From positions 744,001 to 808,000 of the forward strand of contig NC_019977.1 of NCBI RefSeq assembly GCF_000328665.1: a DNA stretch of 64,000 nucleotides. Reading direction: 5' to 3'. Origin of the DNA: Methanomethylovorans hollandica DSM 15978. GTDB lineage: Archaea; Halobacteriota; Methanosarcinia; Methanosarcinales; Methanosarcinaceae. The translations under genes and the position numbers were made by a program. Positions 27,154 through 34,845 of this stretch are shown here, one piece after another. The notes under the pieces were generated by a model that did not search any database, had not been told where the DNA came from, and saw only the letters and a list, made by a program, of their open reading frames with translations. Each line of letters starts with the position of its first letter. The first letter of the stretch is position 1.

Positions 27154-28182
27154 TTGTCAGACCTAACTTTGAAACAGCGTTTTATCGCTTCTCTTGAAAG
27201 AAAAGATGTTGATAAGGTACCTGTCTGTTCAGTAACTCAGACAGGAACTGTGGAGCTCATGGAAATGACAGGTGCAAAATGGCCCGATGCGCATTATGAT
27301 CCTGAGAAAATGGCAACTCTGGCTATTGCGGCACACGAGATTACAGGACTTGAGGCGGTAAGGTATCCTTTTTGCAACACTGTGATGCCTGAGACTCTTG
27401 GTTGCACTGTCAGGGAGGGTTCTCTGGACAGCCAGCCCCAGATCATAGATTTCCCATGCAAGGAAAAGAAAGATGTTGCAGGTCTGCTGGTACCTGATAA
27501 CTTGCTTGAAAGTAAAAGAATAAAAACGATTCTCCAGGCTACTGATATTGTAAAAGACAGACTCTCGGATGAAGTTCCGATAGTTGTTGGTATACTGGGC
27601 CCTGCTGCTATTGCCTGTTGTCTGTGTGGTGTGAACAATTATCTAATGTGGTGTATCACTGCACCTGAAGTCCTTAAAGAACTGTTGGTCTTGGGTACAA
27701 GTGTTTGCAAGGAATATGCAAATGCCTTGTTTGACAGGGGTGTGGATGCGGTGGTGATAATAGATTCAGAGGCAGGTCCTGATCTATTCCCTCCTCCTCT
27801 GTTCCAATCCATGATATTACCTTTTTACAGGTCGCTTACAAAGGATATGAGAGGCCCTACGATCCTTCACATTTGCGGTGATGCTACGGAAATCCTGGAT
27901 GATATGGCAGATTCCGGTTTTCAAGGACTGAGCATAGAGGAGAAAGTGAACCTCGCCTATGCAAATCAGGTGGTTGCAGGTAGAGCCTGTCTTGTAGGCA
28001 ATATCTCTCCTGTTTTTACATTACTGGAAAGATCTCCGGAACAGGTAAAAAAAGAAGCAAAGGAATGCATAGCGGATGGAGTCGGTATCCTTTCCCCGGG
28101 TTGTGGGATAGCCCCCCATACATCAATTGAAAATATCAGGGCATTTGTGGCTGCCAGGGATGAATATTACGGTTTGGGGTAA
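27154..28182 (+). CDS. Methylcobamide:coenzyme M methyltransferase paralogue (MtaA/MtbA family)
   Basis: 342 residues. Zinc ligands of the family are present: His and Cys in TILHICGDATEI and Cys in LSPGCGIAP, so it should be catalytically competent in moving a methyl group from a corrinoid protein to coenzyme M. The start is TTG at 27154, not ATG 27139: GGAGG at 27142-27146 is a ribosome site 7 nt before the TTG, and the resulting N-terminus SDLTLKQRFIASLERKDVDK aligns with SDLNMKERFLKALKCEEVDK of MtaA at 44774. Partner is unclear; the adjacent corrinoid protein is truncated. Could serve another methyl donor. Confidence 0.85.
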   Translation: MSDLTLKQRFIASLERKDVDKVPVCSVTQTGTVELMEMTGAKWPDAHYDPEKMATLAIAAHEITGLEAVRYPFCNTVMPETLGCTVREGSLDSQPQIIDFPCKEKKDVAGLLVPDNLLESKRIKTILQATDIVKDRLSDEVPIVVGILGPAAIACCLCGVNNYLMWCITAPEVLKELLVLGTSVCKEYANALFDRGVDAVVIIDSEAGPDLFPPPLFQSMILPFYRSLTKDMRGPTILHICGDATEILDDMADSGFQGLSIEEKVNLAYANQVVAGRACLVGNISPVFTLLERSPEQVKKEAKECIADGVGILSPGCGIAPHTSIENIRAFVAARDEYYGLG

Positions 28183-28322
28183 TTTCCCCTCACTGTCCTC
28201 AGCTGAGAATATCAGTAAAGTGTGCTAGTAGTTTCCTAGATAATATACTTTTATCTAACAACTTATTTTGTTCCTACGGACCTAATTTGCTGACCTTCCT
28301 GTAACAGCAAGGTGTGGGGAAA
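28183..28322. repeat. Imperfect inverted repeat flanking an intergenic segment
   Basis: TTTCCCCTCAC (28183-28193), directly after the methyltransferase stop codon, matches GTGTGGGGAAA (28312-28322) in inverse orientation with one mismatch. The 118 bp between contain no gene. It may be a fold-back of the RNA trailer or a short element; no target duplication was seen. Confidence 0.4.
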
Positions 28323-28644
28323 ATTTTAAAATAGTTACACTAATTTAAACGTCCTTATTAATCAAAGATTGGTGTCATAATGCCATTTAGAACTATTTTT
28401 AAAATAATGTCTTCTGCTAGATCTTTTTTAAGAGTGAACATAAGGAGTATAAGGTTTAGAAAAAAAATGATGTTGGAAAAAAATGTATTCATTGGAAGGA
28501 ATGTGCTTATAGATCCGGGCTACAATTGGCTGGTATCTATTGGAAATAATTCTGTTTTATCATATGGGACTATTGTTCTGGCACACGATGGCAGTCTTAG
28601 GAATTATACAGGCTACACGCGGGTTGGGAAAGTTTCGATTGGTT

Positions 28645-28649
28645 CTAAT
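28645..28649. repeat. Left copy of target-site duplication
   Basis: CTAAT immediately left of the insertion sequence, repeated at 29925-29929. The next base is G on both sides, so the duplication could also be counted as 6 bp. Confidence 0.7.
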
Positions 28650-29924
28650 GAGAATCTCAAATTAGGATTTTGATTTAAAAACCTATTCCTTTTTTCGTTG
28701 ATACTGCTATTCTCTTTTTTTTTGGTCAGTGGTAGCTATAAATATAAAAAATTTTGCTTCTTTATGGATAAAAAATCTATCGAGTATAGAGGAGTCCTCT
28801 TCGAGGACTCCATAGAAAACTATCTTTACAGAGAAACTGCCTCTATTTGCCAATTTCTTCATTTTCTCTGTATAGAAGACATTTCACAATACGTTGAACG
28901 TACTGTGTATACCAACAAACGTTGGCATTTTAAATATAACGTTTCCTCAATGATAAAGCTCTTTATTGTAAAGTGCTTCAGGAATCTCTCTTATGAAAAA
29001 ACAGTATCCAGTTTAACAGAAGAAGAAGCTATTATGCTATCGTTCTGTGATAAAAATGGGCAAATAAGACTTCCTTCAGCTGGAACCCTCCATCATTTTG
29101 TAAAATATAGACTTGGAGAAGATGGGGTCAATGAACTAATAATAATGGTAGGCGAAAAGATTCTTAAAAGCTCAAAGTTAAAAGACGCCAAGATAGATTC
29201 AACACCTCTTGAAGCTTCACGATATGACAAATATGCGGATTATAATCCGCATTATAAATGTAAAATGGACAAAGCTCACATTACAATGATTGGAACTTAT
29301 CCGGTATTTATGACATATACTAATGGCCTTAGTTCTGATTCTACGGAACTTATCAAACACATACACGCATTAAAGAAAATGGAAGCTAATATTGAATTTT
29401 ATGCTGCGGATGGAGCTTATGACTCATTCCAAAACAATGCAGATATATGGTATCATCTGAATGCAAAACCAATTATTTCCTACTCTTGTGATGCAGTATT
29501 GCACAAAGAAGGTGAAGTAGAGAGGATTGATCATTGGGTGAACAAAATGTGGAAACTTGGTGGAGAGGTTCATACCAAAATAGAAAATAAGCTGAAGTTT
29601 CTGTATGAAAATGGAAGACAAGAACAAGTTGGGATGTACCTAAGAAATCAAAACATCCTCGATGAATTATTTTGGGAGTTATACAAGAAAAGAGTAGAAT
29701 GCGAAAAAGTACATGGCCACATGAAAGATACGATGAACTTCGATGTCAGAAGAATAAGAGTAGAGAGCAGAGCTCTCTACTCTCTGCTGAATTTCGTTTC
29801 CTATCAACTATTAGTGCTTACTGAATTGCAAAATAAAGTTAAACTCAGGAATTCGTTTGGGAGGCTATTCTAAAAAAGTACATCAAATTAGAATAGAAAT
29901 ATAAGGAGCTAATTTGATGGCCTC
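28650..29924 (+). mobile_element. Insertion sequence, about 1275 bp, IS4/IS5-type
   Basis: Left end GAGAATCTCAAATTAG and inverted right end GAGGCCATCAAATTAG agree at 12 of 16 bases, giving imperfect terminal inverted repeats, with CTAAT duplicated on both sides. One transposase gene fills the interior. Near the right end, CATCAAATTAG (29881-29891) and CTAATTTGATG (29909-29919) form an extra perfect 11-bp inverted repeat that includes the terminal motif. The intact transposase and clean duplication suggest a fairly recent insertion. Family assignment is by general resemblance only. Confidence 0.85.
28764..29873 (+). CDS. DDE transposase of the insertion sequence
   Basis: 369 residues from MDKKSIEYRGVLFEDSIEN. 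Likely DDE residues: Asp near 145 in LKDAKIDSTPLEASRY, Asp near 216 in FYAADGAYDSF, and Glu near 312 in KRVECEKVHGHM, spaced as in the IS4/IS5 superfamily with the basic stretch before the last acid. The TTG-started longer reading to 28698 adds an unlikely hydrophobic N-terminus. The frame is intact, so the element may still be active. Confidence 0.88.
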   Translation: MDKKSIEYRGVLFEDSIENYLYRETASICQFLHFLCIEDISQYVERTVYTNKRWHFKYNVSSMIKLFIVKCFRNLSYEKTVSSLTEEEAIMLSFCDKNGQIRLPSAGTLHHFVKYRLGEDGVNELIIMVGEKILKSSKLKDAKIDSTPLEASRYDKYADYNPHYKCKMDKAHITMIGTYPVFMTYTNGLSSDSTELIKHIHALKKMEANIEFYAADGAYDSFQNNADIWYHLNAKPIISYSCDAVLHKEGEVERIDHWVNKMWKLGGEVHTKIENKLKFLYENGRQEQVGMYLRNQNILDELFWELYKKRVECEKVHGHMKDTMNFDVRRIRVESRALYSLLNFVSYQLLVLTELQNKVKLRNSFGRLF

Positions 29925-29929
29925 CTAAT
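29925..29929. repeat. Right copy of target-site duplication
   Basis: CTAAT immediately right of the insertion sequence, matching 28645-28649; the acyltransferase frame resumes at 29930. Confidence 0.7.
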
Positions 29930-30288
29930 GCTTTCATTGGTGCAGGAAGCATTATAATGCCTGGTGTTAGTATAGGAGACAATGCAGTTATTGGTGCAGG
30001 GAGTGTTGTTACAAAAAATGTTCCAGATAATTCGGTGGCTATAGGCAATCCGGCAGTTGTAGTTGGTTCTATCTCCCAACTTATCAATAAGCACAAAATT
30101 AATATGCAGAATTGTCAAGTCTACGAAAAGATGTCAGAACAGACTGCGGAAATTATCAAAGAAGAGCTGAAAACAGGATCTGCATACATCCGTACTCATT
30201 TTGGGCAGGATCTGATTTCAGTAGACGATATTGATGAAAATAATAAGAGTATATAAGAAGCCGACTGACAGGTAATCCCTCGAGAGTA

Positions 30289-30314
30289 AGCCTTCTGAAT
30301 ATTGAAGGCTTTTT
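30289..30314 (+). terminator. Hairpin with T-tract after the split acyltransferase
   Basis: AGCCTTC (30289-30295), 8-nt loop, GAAGGCT (30304-30310), then TTTTATTAT. It lies between convergent genes and resembles an intrinsic terminator on the plus strand. Confidence 0.65.
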
Positions 30315-30346
30315 ATTATGAATATTTTTGGTCTACGTTATATTAA

Positions 30347-31288
30347 TTATGGCTGGGTTATTGCAATTCTGCAATTGTCCTTATTCCGGACACAGATCCG
30401 GAAAAGGTTCACCACACCATGACAGTTGCAGGATGTAGCGATAAAAAAGATGTTTTTTGTTCCATCAATATTATCTATCTTATTAGCAGCCGCATCAATA
30501 GAATGCACATATTTATACATTTCCAGTAAATTCAGTTTCATATCATCTCCTTTCATTGCTCCAATACCCGGTTTCATCTGGTAGCTTTCGAAAACCCAGC
30601 CTTTGATCAAGGGAAACAGGTCCCGTAAGTAATTTGTTATTGTCTTTGGTTTCTCTCTTCTGAAATTAGGACAAAACTTCTCAGGGCCAGGGCATCCATC
30701 AGGGCATATCTCTCCAGGTCTGGCGTATGATAACATAGCTATTCCCTGAGCAGGATAAAGGCCGGCTCTAATGTTCTCTGGAAAGTGTGATACGAATTGA
30801 TCAAAAAACTGTATCATATCTTTATTTTCAGGAGGAATCTCTATCTCTGTGACAGTTTTATCCTCTCTGTTAGAATAATTGAGATATTCCTTTGCAAGAT
30901 AAGCTGCCATATGGCAAGGAATAGCAGGTACGATATATTCAGGCATTCCAAAAGAGAGAATAAAAGGAAATTCATCGAGTTCTGAACAATAAAAATATAT
31001 ATGAGAGTTTTCTTGTTCAAGTGGAGATCTTAACTTTTCTTCCAGCAGTTTACGCAGGGAATTTACATCTTTTATGATCTCTGTACCGGAAGACGCTGGA
31101 GCATTTCTGTCATTGTCCACCACAATCACAAGGGGAAAGCTATGCTTGCGTGCATGCTCCGTGAAGCTTGTACCTATTTTTCCACCACCCACTACCAGAT
31201 AATATCCTCTGATAACAGGCAGGGACTGAAGATCTTTAATTATGTCGCCTGGATGCAGTAACCCATAAATTAGCTCATAATGTCCCAT
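30347..31288 (-). CDS. Unrecognised protein with Rossmann-like N-terminus and cysteine cluster
   Basis: 313 residues. The start resembles a nucleotide-binding fold (YYLVVGGGKIGTSFTEHARK, then PLVIVVDNDRN). Midway is CPDGCPGPEKFCPNFRR, a cysteine-rich segment that could bind a metal or cluster; ATSCNCHGVVNLF near the end adds more cysteines, and PAIPCHMAAYLAKEYL lies between. No family recognised. Ends 90 bp from the disrupted acyltransferase, and a long spacer separates it from the next gene. Redox or metal-dependent chemistry is a reasonable guess and no more. Confidence 0.6.
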   Translation of the reverse strand: MGHYELIYGLLHPGDIIKDLQSLPVIRGYYLVVGGGKIGTSFTEHARKHSFPLVIVVDNDRNAPASSGTEIIKDVNSLRKLLEEKLRSPLEQENSHIYFYCSELDEFPFILSFGMPEYIVPAIPCHMAAYLAKEYLNYSNREDKTVTEIEIPPENKDMIQFFDQFVSHFPENIRAGLYPAQGIAMLSYARPGEICPDGCPGPEKFCPNFRREKPKTITNYLRDLFPLIKGWVFESYQMKPGIGAMKGDDMKLNLLEMYKYVHSIDAAANKIDNIDGTKNIFFIATSCNCHGVVNLFRICVRNKDNCRIAITQP

Positions 31289-31526
31289 TGAATTGTAGGT
31301 TTTCTAACTGCTGGTACATGTATCATTTGCTCGTGCTAAAAAATACATCTGCATGTCTGAAATATCAGATCTTTTTGCATATTGGCTGCCTAACACTTTT
31401 TGAATACAGGCAAATGCTTTAAATATCTTAATCAACAGAACATTATTGAGAGGGTTCAGATAGGCAGAATGGTGAGAGCATATCTATCGTCTTGCCCGCT
31501 TTTATCATATTCGGAGAGTGGTATAA

Positions 31527-32447
31527 ATGGCATCAACACCAATACTTACTAGTTTATATGGAATGGTGGATCAAATCATTGCATTTGCTCCAACATTAAT
31601 TGCCATAATTATTCTTTTAATAGTAGGCCTTGTAGTTGGAAAGGCAATAGGTAAGATCGGAGCCAAGTTCCTGGATAAGATAGGACTTGATGATCTGATC
31701 AACAAGACTATCATCGGGGATATGATCAAAAGGACTGGAGGACATGTTGTAGACTTCTTTGATGTGTCTATCAGATGGTTCATTTATCTGATATTTGCAA
31801 TAGTCATCATCGACCTGCTGAATATCCAGATTGTTGCAGACTTCATTGCCTCTTTAGTTCTGTACATTCCTATCATCCTGGCTGCAATGATCACATTGAT
31901 CATAGGGCTTCTTATAGTGGATTTCCTGGCAGATCTGGTACGCAATGTCGTCATTGGTATGGGAATTGATGATAAGGTAGAGAGCACACCAATGGGAGCA
32001 ACTATCACAGCAAGTGGAATGAAGACTTCCAGCATAGTTTCGGGTATTGTCCGGGTATTCGGATATCTTATATTCATACTGGCTGCACTGAACATACTCA
32101 AGCTGACCATCATAGCGAATCTCGTACAGGATGTAATCAATTATCTGCCAAATCTGTTTGTCGGTTTGCTGATATTGATAGTTGGTTTGCTTGCCATTGA
32201 CTTCTTCGCTGACTACATAGCTAATATAATGAAAGGCATGTCAGTTGAGCATGCTGATATCCTGGTCCCTGCCTTCAGAGGAATTCTTTCTCTGGTGGTT
32301 ATGCTTCTGGCCCTGGACGCTATGCTTATAGATACGGGTATATTCTACCTATTCATAGGTCCTCTTGCATGGGGTCTGGCGGTTGTTGTTGCCTTTAAGT
32401 GGGGTATCAAAGACGCAATTGTTGCCTATGCCAGGGAAAAGAAATAA
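31527..32447 (+). CDS. Small-conductance mechanosensitive-channel-like TM-helix repeat protein
   Basis: 306 residues with about eight membrane helices. The repeated element LIAIIILLIVGLVVGKAIGK / IPIILAAMITLIIGLLIVDF / LPNLFVGLLILIVGLLAIDF is the conserved TM-helix repeat seen at the start of some MscS-like channels, but the cytoplasmic beta domain of MscS is missing. So it probably forms an integral membrane assembly of unknown conductance. GAGAG-type ribosome site upstream. The 80 nt before the start may be a leader from an A/T box near 31420. Confidence 0.8.
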   Translation: MASTPILTSLYGMVDQIIAFAPTLIAIIILLIVGLVVGKAIGKIGAKFLDKIGLDDLINKTIIGDMIKRTGGHVVDFFDVSIRWFIYLIFAIVIIDLLNIQIVADFIASLVLYIPIILAAMITLIIGLLIVDFLADLVRNVVIGMGIDDKVESTPMGATITASGMKTSSIVSGIVRVFGYLIFILAALNILKLTIIANLVQDVINYLPNLFVGLLILIVGLLAIDFFADYIANIMKGMSVEHADILVPAFRGILSLVVMLLALDAMLIDTGIFYLFIGPLAWGLAVVVAFKWGIKDAIVAYAREKK

Positions 32448-32454
32448 TCCCTGT

Positions 32455-32480
32455 TCTCTTTTTTTATCCCTTTTTTTCAT
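32455..32480 (+). terminator. Oligo-T terminator after the TM-repeat gene
   Basis: TCTCTTTTTTTATCCCTTTTTTTCA, two T7 runs without a hairpin, the typical archaeal termination signal. Confidence 0.55.
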
Positions 32481-32551
32481 TTATTCTTTCTGATTGTCCT
32501 TTTCACATCTTCACCCGTACATTTTAAGTGTATAAGATCTAATTGAAGCAC

Positions 32552-33694
32552 ATGTTGTCCCGTAATGTGATAGATATGCCTCCTTTTCATGTAATGGAAA
32601 TACTGGAAAGAGCACAGGAACTGGGGAGAGCCGGGAGGCACATCATACACCTGGAAATTGGGGAACCTGATTATCCTACAGCACCACATATATGTGAGGC
32701 GGTTTCTGTAGCCTTGAGTGCAGGTGAAACTAAATATACTCACAGCCAGGGTATCCCTCAACTGCGCGAGGCTATAGCTGATAATTATAACAGGAAATTT
32801 GGGCTGAACATTGAACCGGGGCAGATCATTGTGACTTCAGGGACAAGCCCTGGTATGCTATTGCTCTTCATAGCGCTGTTAGAGCGGGGAGATGAGGTGA
32901 TCATGTCCAACCCGCATTATGCATGCTATCCTAATTTTGTTCGGGCGATGCAGGCTATACCCCATTTCGTCTATACAAAAGAAGAGGATGGATTCATCCT
33001 GGAGCCTTCAGAAGTGTTCAAGGCCATAAATTCCAAAACCAAAGCCATACTTATCAATTCTCCTTGCAATCCCACTGGCCAGGTAATGACAGCAAAGCAG
33101 CTCGTGGAGCTGGCAGCGATAGCTGCAGATGTGCCTATTATATCTGACGAGATATACCAGGGATTGGTCTATGAGGGTGAGGACCATACCATCCTTGAAT
33201 ATACGGATAATGCCTTTGTGCTCAACGGTTTTTCTAAACTGTATGCTATGACAGGCTGGCGATTAGGGTATCTGATAATCCCAAAACAATATGTGCGCAC
33301 ATTGCAGAAGGTCCAGCAAAATTTCTTCATATCTACTAACTCTTTTGTTCAGCATGCTGGTGTGGCTGCACTTACAGGTCCTCAGGACCAGGTGCTTGAA
33401 ATGGTCAGAACCTATGACAAACGCAGGCGTTACATGCTTAAGAGGATCAGAGACATAGGAATGAAAGTAAGAACACCGCCTATGGGCGCTTACTATATAC
33501 TGGCAGATGCGCGCCAGTATGGCACAAGTTCACTGGAACTTAGCTGGCGGATCCTGGAAGAAACTGGAGTTGCAGTTACGCCGGGAATTGATTTTGGTGA
33601 AGGGGCCGAAGGTTATCTGAGATTTTCATATGCTAACAGTATTGAGAATATCTCAGAAGGTATGGACAGGCTTGAAAAGTATCTGAATGGCTGA
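32552..33694 (+). CDS. Pyridoxal-phosphate aminotransferase, class I/II
   Basis: 380 residues, a fold-type I aminotransferase of the aspartate/aromatic group. Seen: GEPDYPTAPHI at the substrate site, SGTSPGMLLL, NSPCNPTGQVM (Asn that contacts PLP), IISDEIYQGLVYEG (Asp-Tyr pair), the Schiff-base lysine in NGFSKLYAMTGWRLGYLI, and the carboxylate-binding Arg in YLRFSYANS. A TTG reading begins at 32543; the ATG at 32552 is preferred. No operon partners. Likely amino acids: aspartate, alanine or an aromatic one, not decidable from sequence. Confidence 0.92.
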   Translation: MLSRNVIDMPPFHVMEILERAQELGRAGRHIIHLEIGEPDYPTAPHICEAVSVALSAGETKYTHSQGIPQLREAIADNYNRKFGLNIEPGQIIVTSGTSPGMLLLFIALLERGDEVIMSNPHYACYPNFVRAMQAIPHFVYTKEEDGFILEPSEVFKAINSKTKAILINSPCNPTGQVMTAKQLVELAAIAADVPIISDEIYQGLVYEGEDHTILEYTDNAFVLNGFSKLYAMTGWRLGYLIIPKQYVRTLQKVQQNFFISTNSFVQHAGVAALTGPQDQVLEMVRTYDKRRRYMLKRIRDIGMKVRTPPMGAYYILADARQYGTSSLELSWRILEETGVAVTPGIDFGEGAEGYLRFSYANSIENISEGMDRLEKYLNG

Positions 33695-33844
33695 ACATCC
33701 GCTCAGTTGTCATCCTTTTTCGGGACAAATGCCTTCAAAAAGTATCCCTTCTTTCTTACTCTATAGTATCATGTCCTCTTTTTTAGTTAGTATATAAGCA
33801 AATCGCTATACTTAAATAGTAATGCAACTCTCATTCCAAATGTT

Positions 33845-33854
33845 ATTAGCTTAT
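33845..33854. promoter_or_regulatory. Candidate operator at the DtxR-like gene
   Basis: ATTAGCTTAT, a one-mismatch version of the palindrome ATTAGCTAAT found before feoA. It lies 20 nt ahead of the DtxR-like start, in the probable leader. Could serve autoregulation. Confidence 0.4.
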
Positions 33855-33873
33855 CAAGATAAGGTAATTCCCC

Positions 33874-34371
33874 ATGACAACTGAACGAACTGAAGACTAT
33901 TTGAAAGCAATTGAGAAAATAATCGAAAAAAAAGGTTATGCTCAGGTAAAAGATGTGTCCAGAGAACTAGAGCTAAGCTCACCCAGTGTCACAGGCATGT
34001 TCAAGAAGCTTACTAAGATGGGGTACATCAATTATGAGAAATATGGTGGGGTCACACTTACCGCTGAAGGCGAAAGGATAGCAAAGAAAACAATGGAAAA
34101 ACATAGCACTATCAGGGATTTTCTGTTGATAATAGGTCTTGATGAAGAAATAGCTAATCACGATGCGTGCAGGATAGAGCATATACTCACTCCCCAAACC
34201 TTCGACAGGTTCACAAAATTTGTGGAATTTATGAACTTCAATCACGAATTGCCTTTATGCCTTGACCACTTCAAATATTTCTATGAAACAGGTGAAAACA
34301 TCGATTGCACTCTTTCTTCACGGGGTCAGTGCCCTGTTCATGGTAAAGAGTACAAGACTGATCAGAAATGA
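33874..34371 (+). CDS. DtxR/MntR-family metal-dependent transcription regulator
   Basis: 165 residues. Residues 1-65 are the winged helix (TEDYLKAIEKIIEKKGYAQV, DVSRELELSSPSVTGMFKKL, MGYINYEKYGGVTLT). Residues 70-125 form the dimerisation/metal domain: EKHSTIRDFLLIIGL, then CRIEHILTPQTFDRF, with His and Cys/Glu residues able to bind Fe or Mn. No SH3-like third domain, as in MntR. A cysteine pair appears near the end (CTLSSRGQCPVHG). Lies before the feo operon and very probably represses it when iron is plentiful. Confidence 0.9.
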   Translation: MTTERTEDYLKAIEKIIEKKGYAQVKDVSRELELSSPSVTGMFKKLTKMGYINYEKYGGVTLTAEGERIAKKTMEKHSTIRDFLLIIGLDEEIANHDACRIEHILTPQTFDRFTKFVEFMNFNHELPLCLDHFKYFYETGENIDCTLSSRGQCPVHGKEYKTDQK

Positions 34372-34447
34372 TGCTTTGAGTGCTATTCTACATTGTTGTA
34401 TTATCCAGTATCTGTTTCAATTATAATGTTTTTGTGTACTTAACTAT

Positions 34448-34477
34448 ATTAGCTAATCCGAAATTGCTATATATCTA
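34448..34477 (+). promoter_or_regulatory. feoA promoter with palindromic candidate operator
   Basis: Perfect palindrome ATTAGCTAAT (34448-34457) just upstream of the TATA box CTATATATCT (34468-34477). A repressor bound at the palindrome would block transcription factor B. The predicted start near 34498 leaves a leader of about 30 nt and excludes the upstream ATG at 34490. Confidence 0.5.
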
Positions 34478-34528
34478 GAACCATGTTTAATGCTCAAAAA
34501 TAGCAGCTTTGTAAAAAAGGGAACTATA

Positions 34529-34768
34529 ATGGTGGAAAGTACACTTAATGATCTCCTGCCTGGGGAAAAGGCAAGAATAATCAAAGTTCTTGCTAAAGGT
34601 ACGGTAAGAAGGAAACTCATGGATATGGGGATGGTCCCTGGTTCAGAAATAGAGGTAGTAAGAACTGCACCTCTGGGTGATCCCATTGAGTTCCGCATTA
34701 AAGGTTACAGTCTTTCCATGAGGAGGCAAGAAGCTGTGAACATTGTGGTAGAGACTATTATTGCATAA
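34529..34768 (+). CDS. feoA: Ferrous iron transport protein A (FeoA)
   Basis: 79 residues with an SH3-like fold that modulates FeoB. Seen: LNDLLPGEKARIIKVLAKG, RKLMDMGMVPGSEIEVVRTA and EFRIKGYSLSMRRQEAVNI. The ATG at 34529 is used since transcription should begin downstream of the ATG at 34490. First gene of the feo operon, with feoB 77 nt later. Confidence 0.94.
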   Translation: MVESTLNDLLPGEKARIIKVLAKGTVRRKLMDMGMVPGSEIEVVRTAPLGDPIEFRIKGYSLSMRRQEAVNIVVETIIA

Positions 34769-34845
34769 TCTCGTGCAGCAGGATATTTTATAATGAAGTT
34801 AAAACGCTTTTTTGTGTGTTTCTATTGATCTATGATGGGGAGACA

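Larger units (their letters stand above)
28380..30256 (+). pseudogene. Hexapeptide-repeat acyltransferase gene split by an insertion sequence
   Basis: The left part (28380-28649) encodes 90 residues ending TRVGKVSIGSN; the right part (29930-30256) resumes AFIGAGSIIMPGVSIGDNAV. Removing the insertion and one copy of the 5-bp duplication rejoins the frame exactly, giving 198 residues with left-handed beta-helix repeats (IGNNSVLSYGTIV, VSIGSN, FIGAGS, VSIGDNAVIGAGS) and the usual VAIGNPA end of sugar or antibiotic O-acetyltransferases. The original gene probably belonged to the surface-glycan group upstream. The left fragment now reads into the element and ends at 28673. Functional protein is unlikely unless the element excises. 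Confidence 0.9.
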
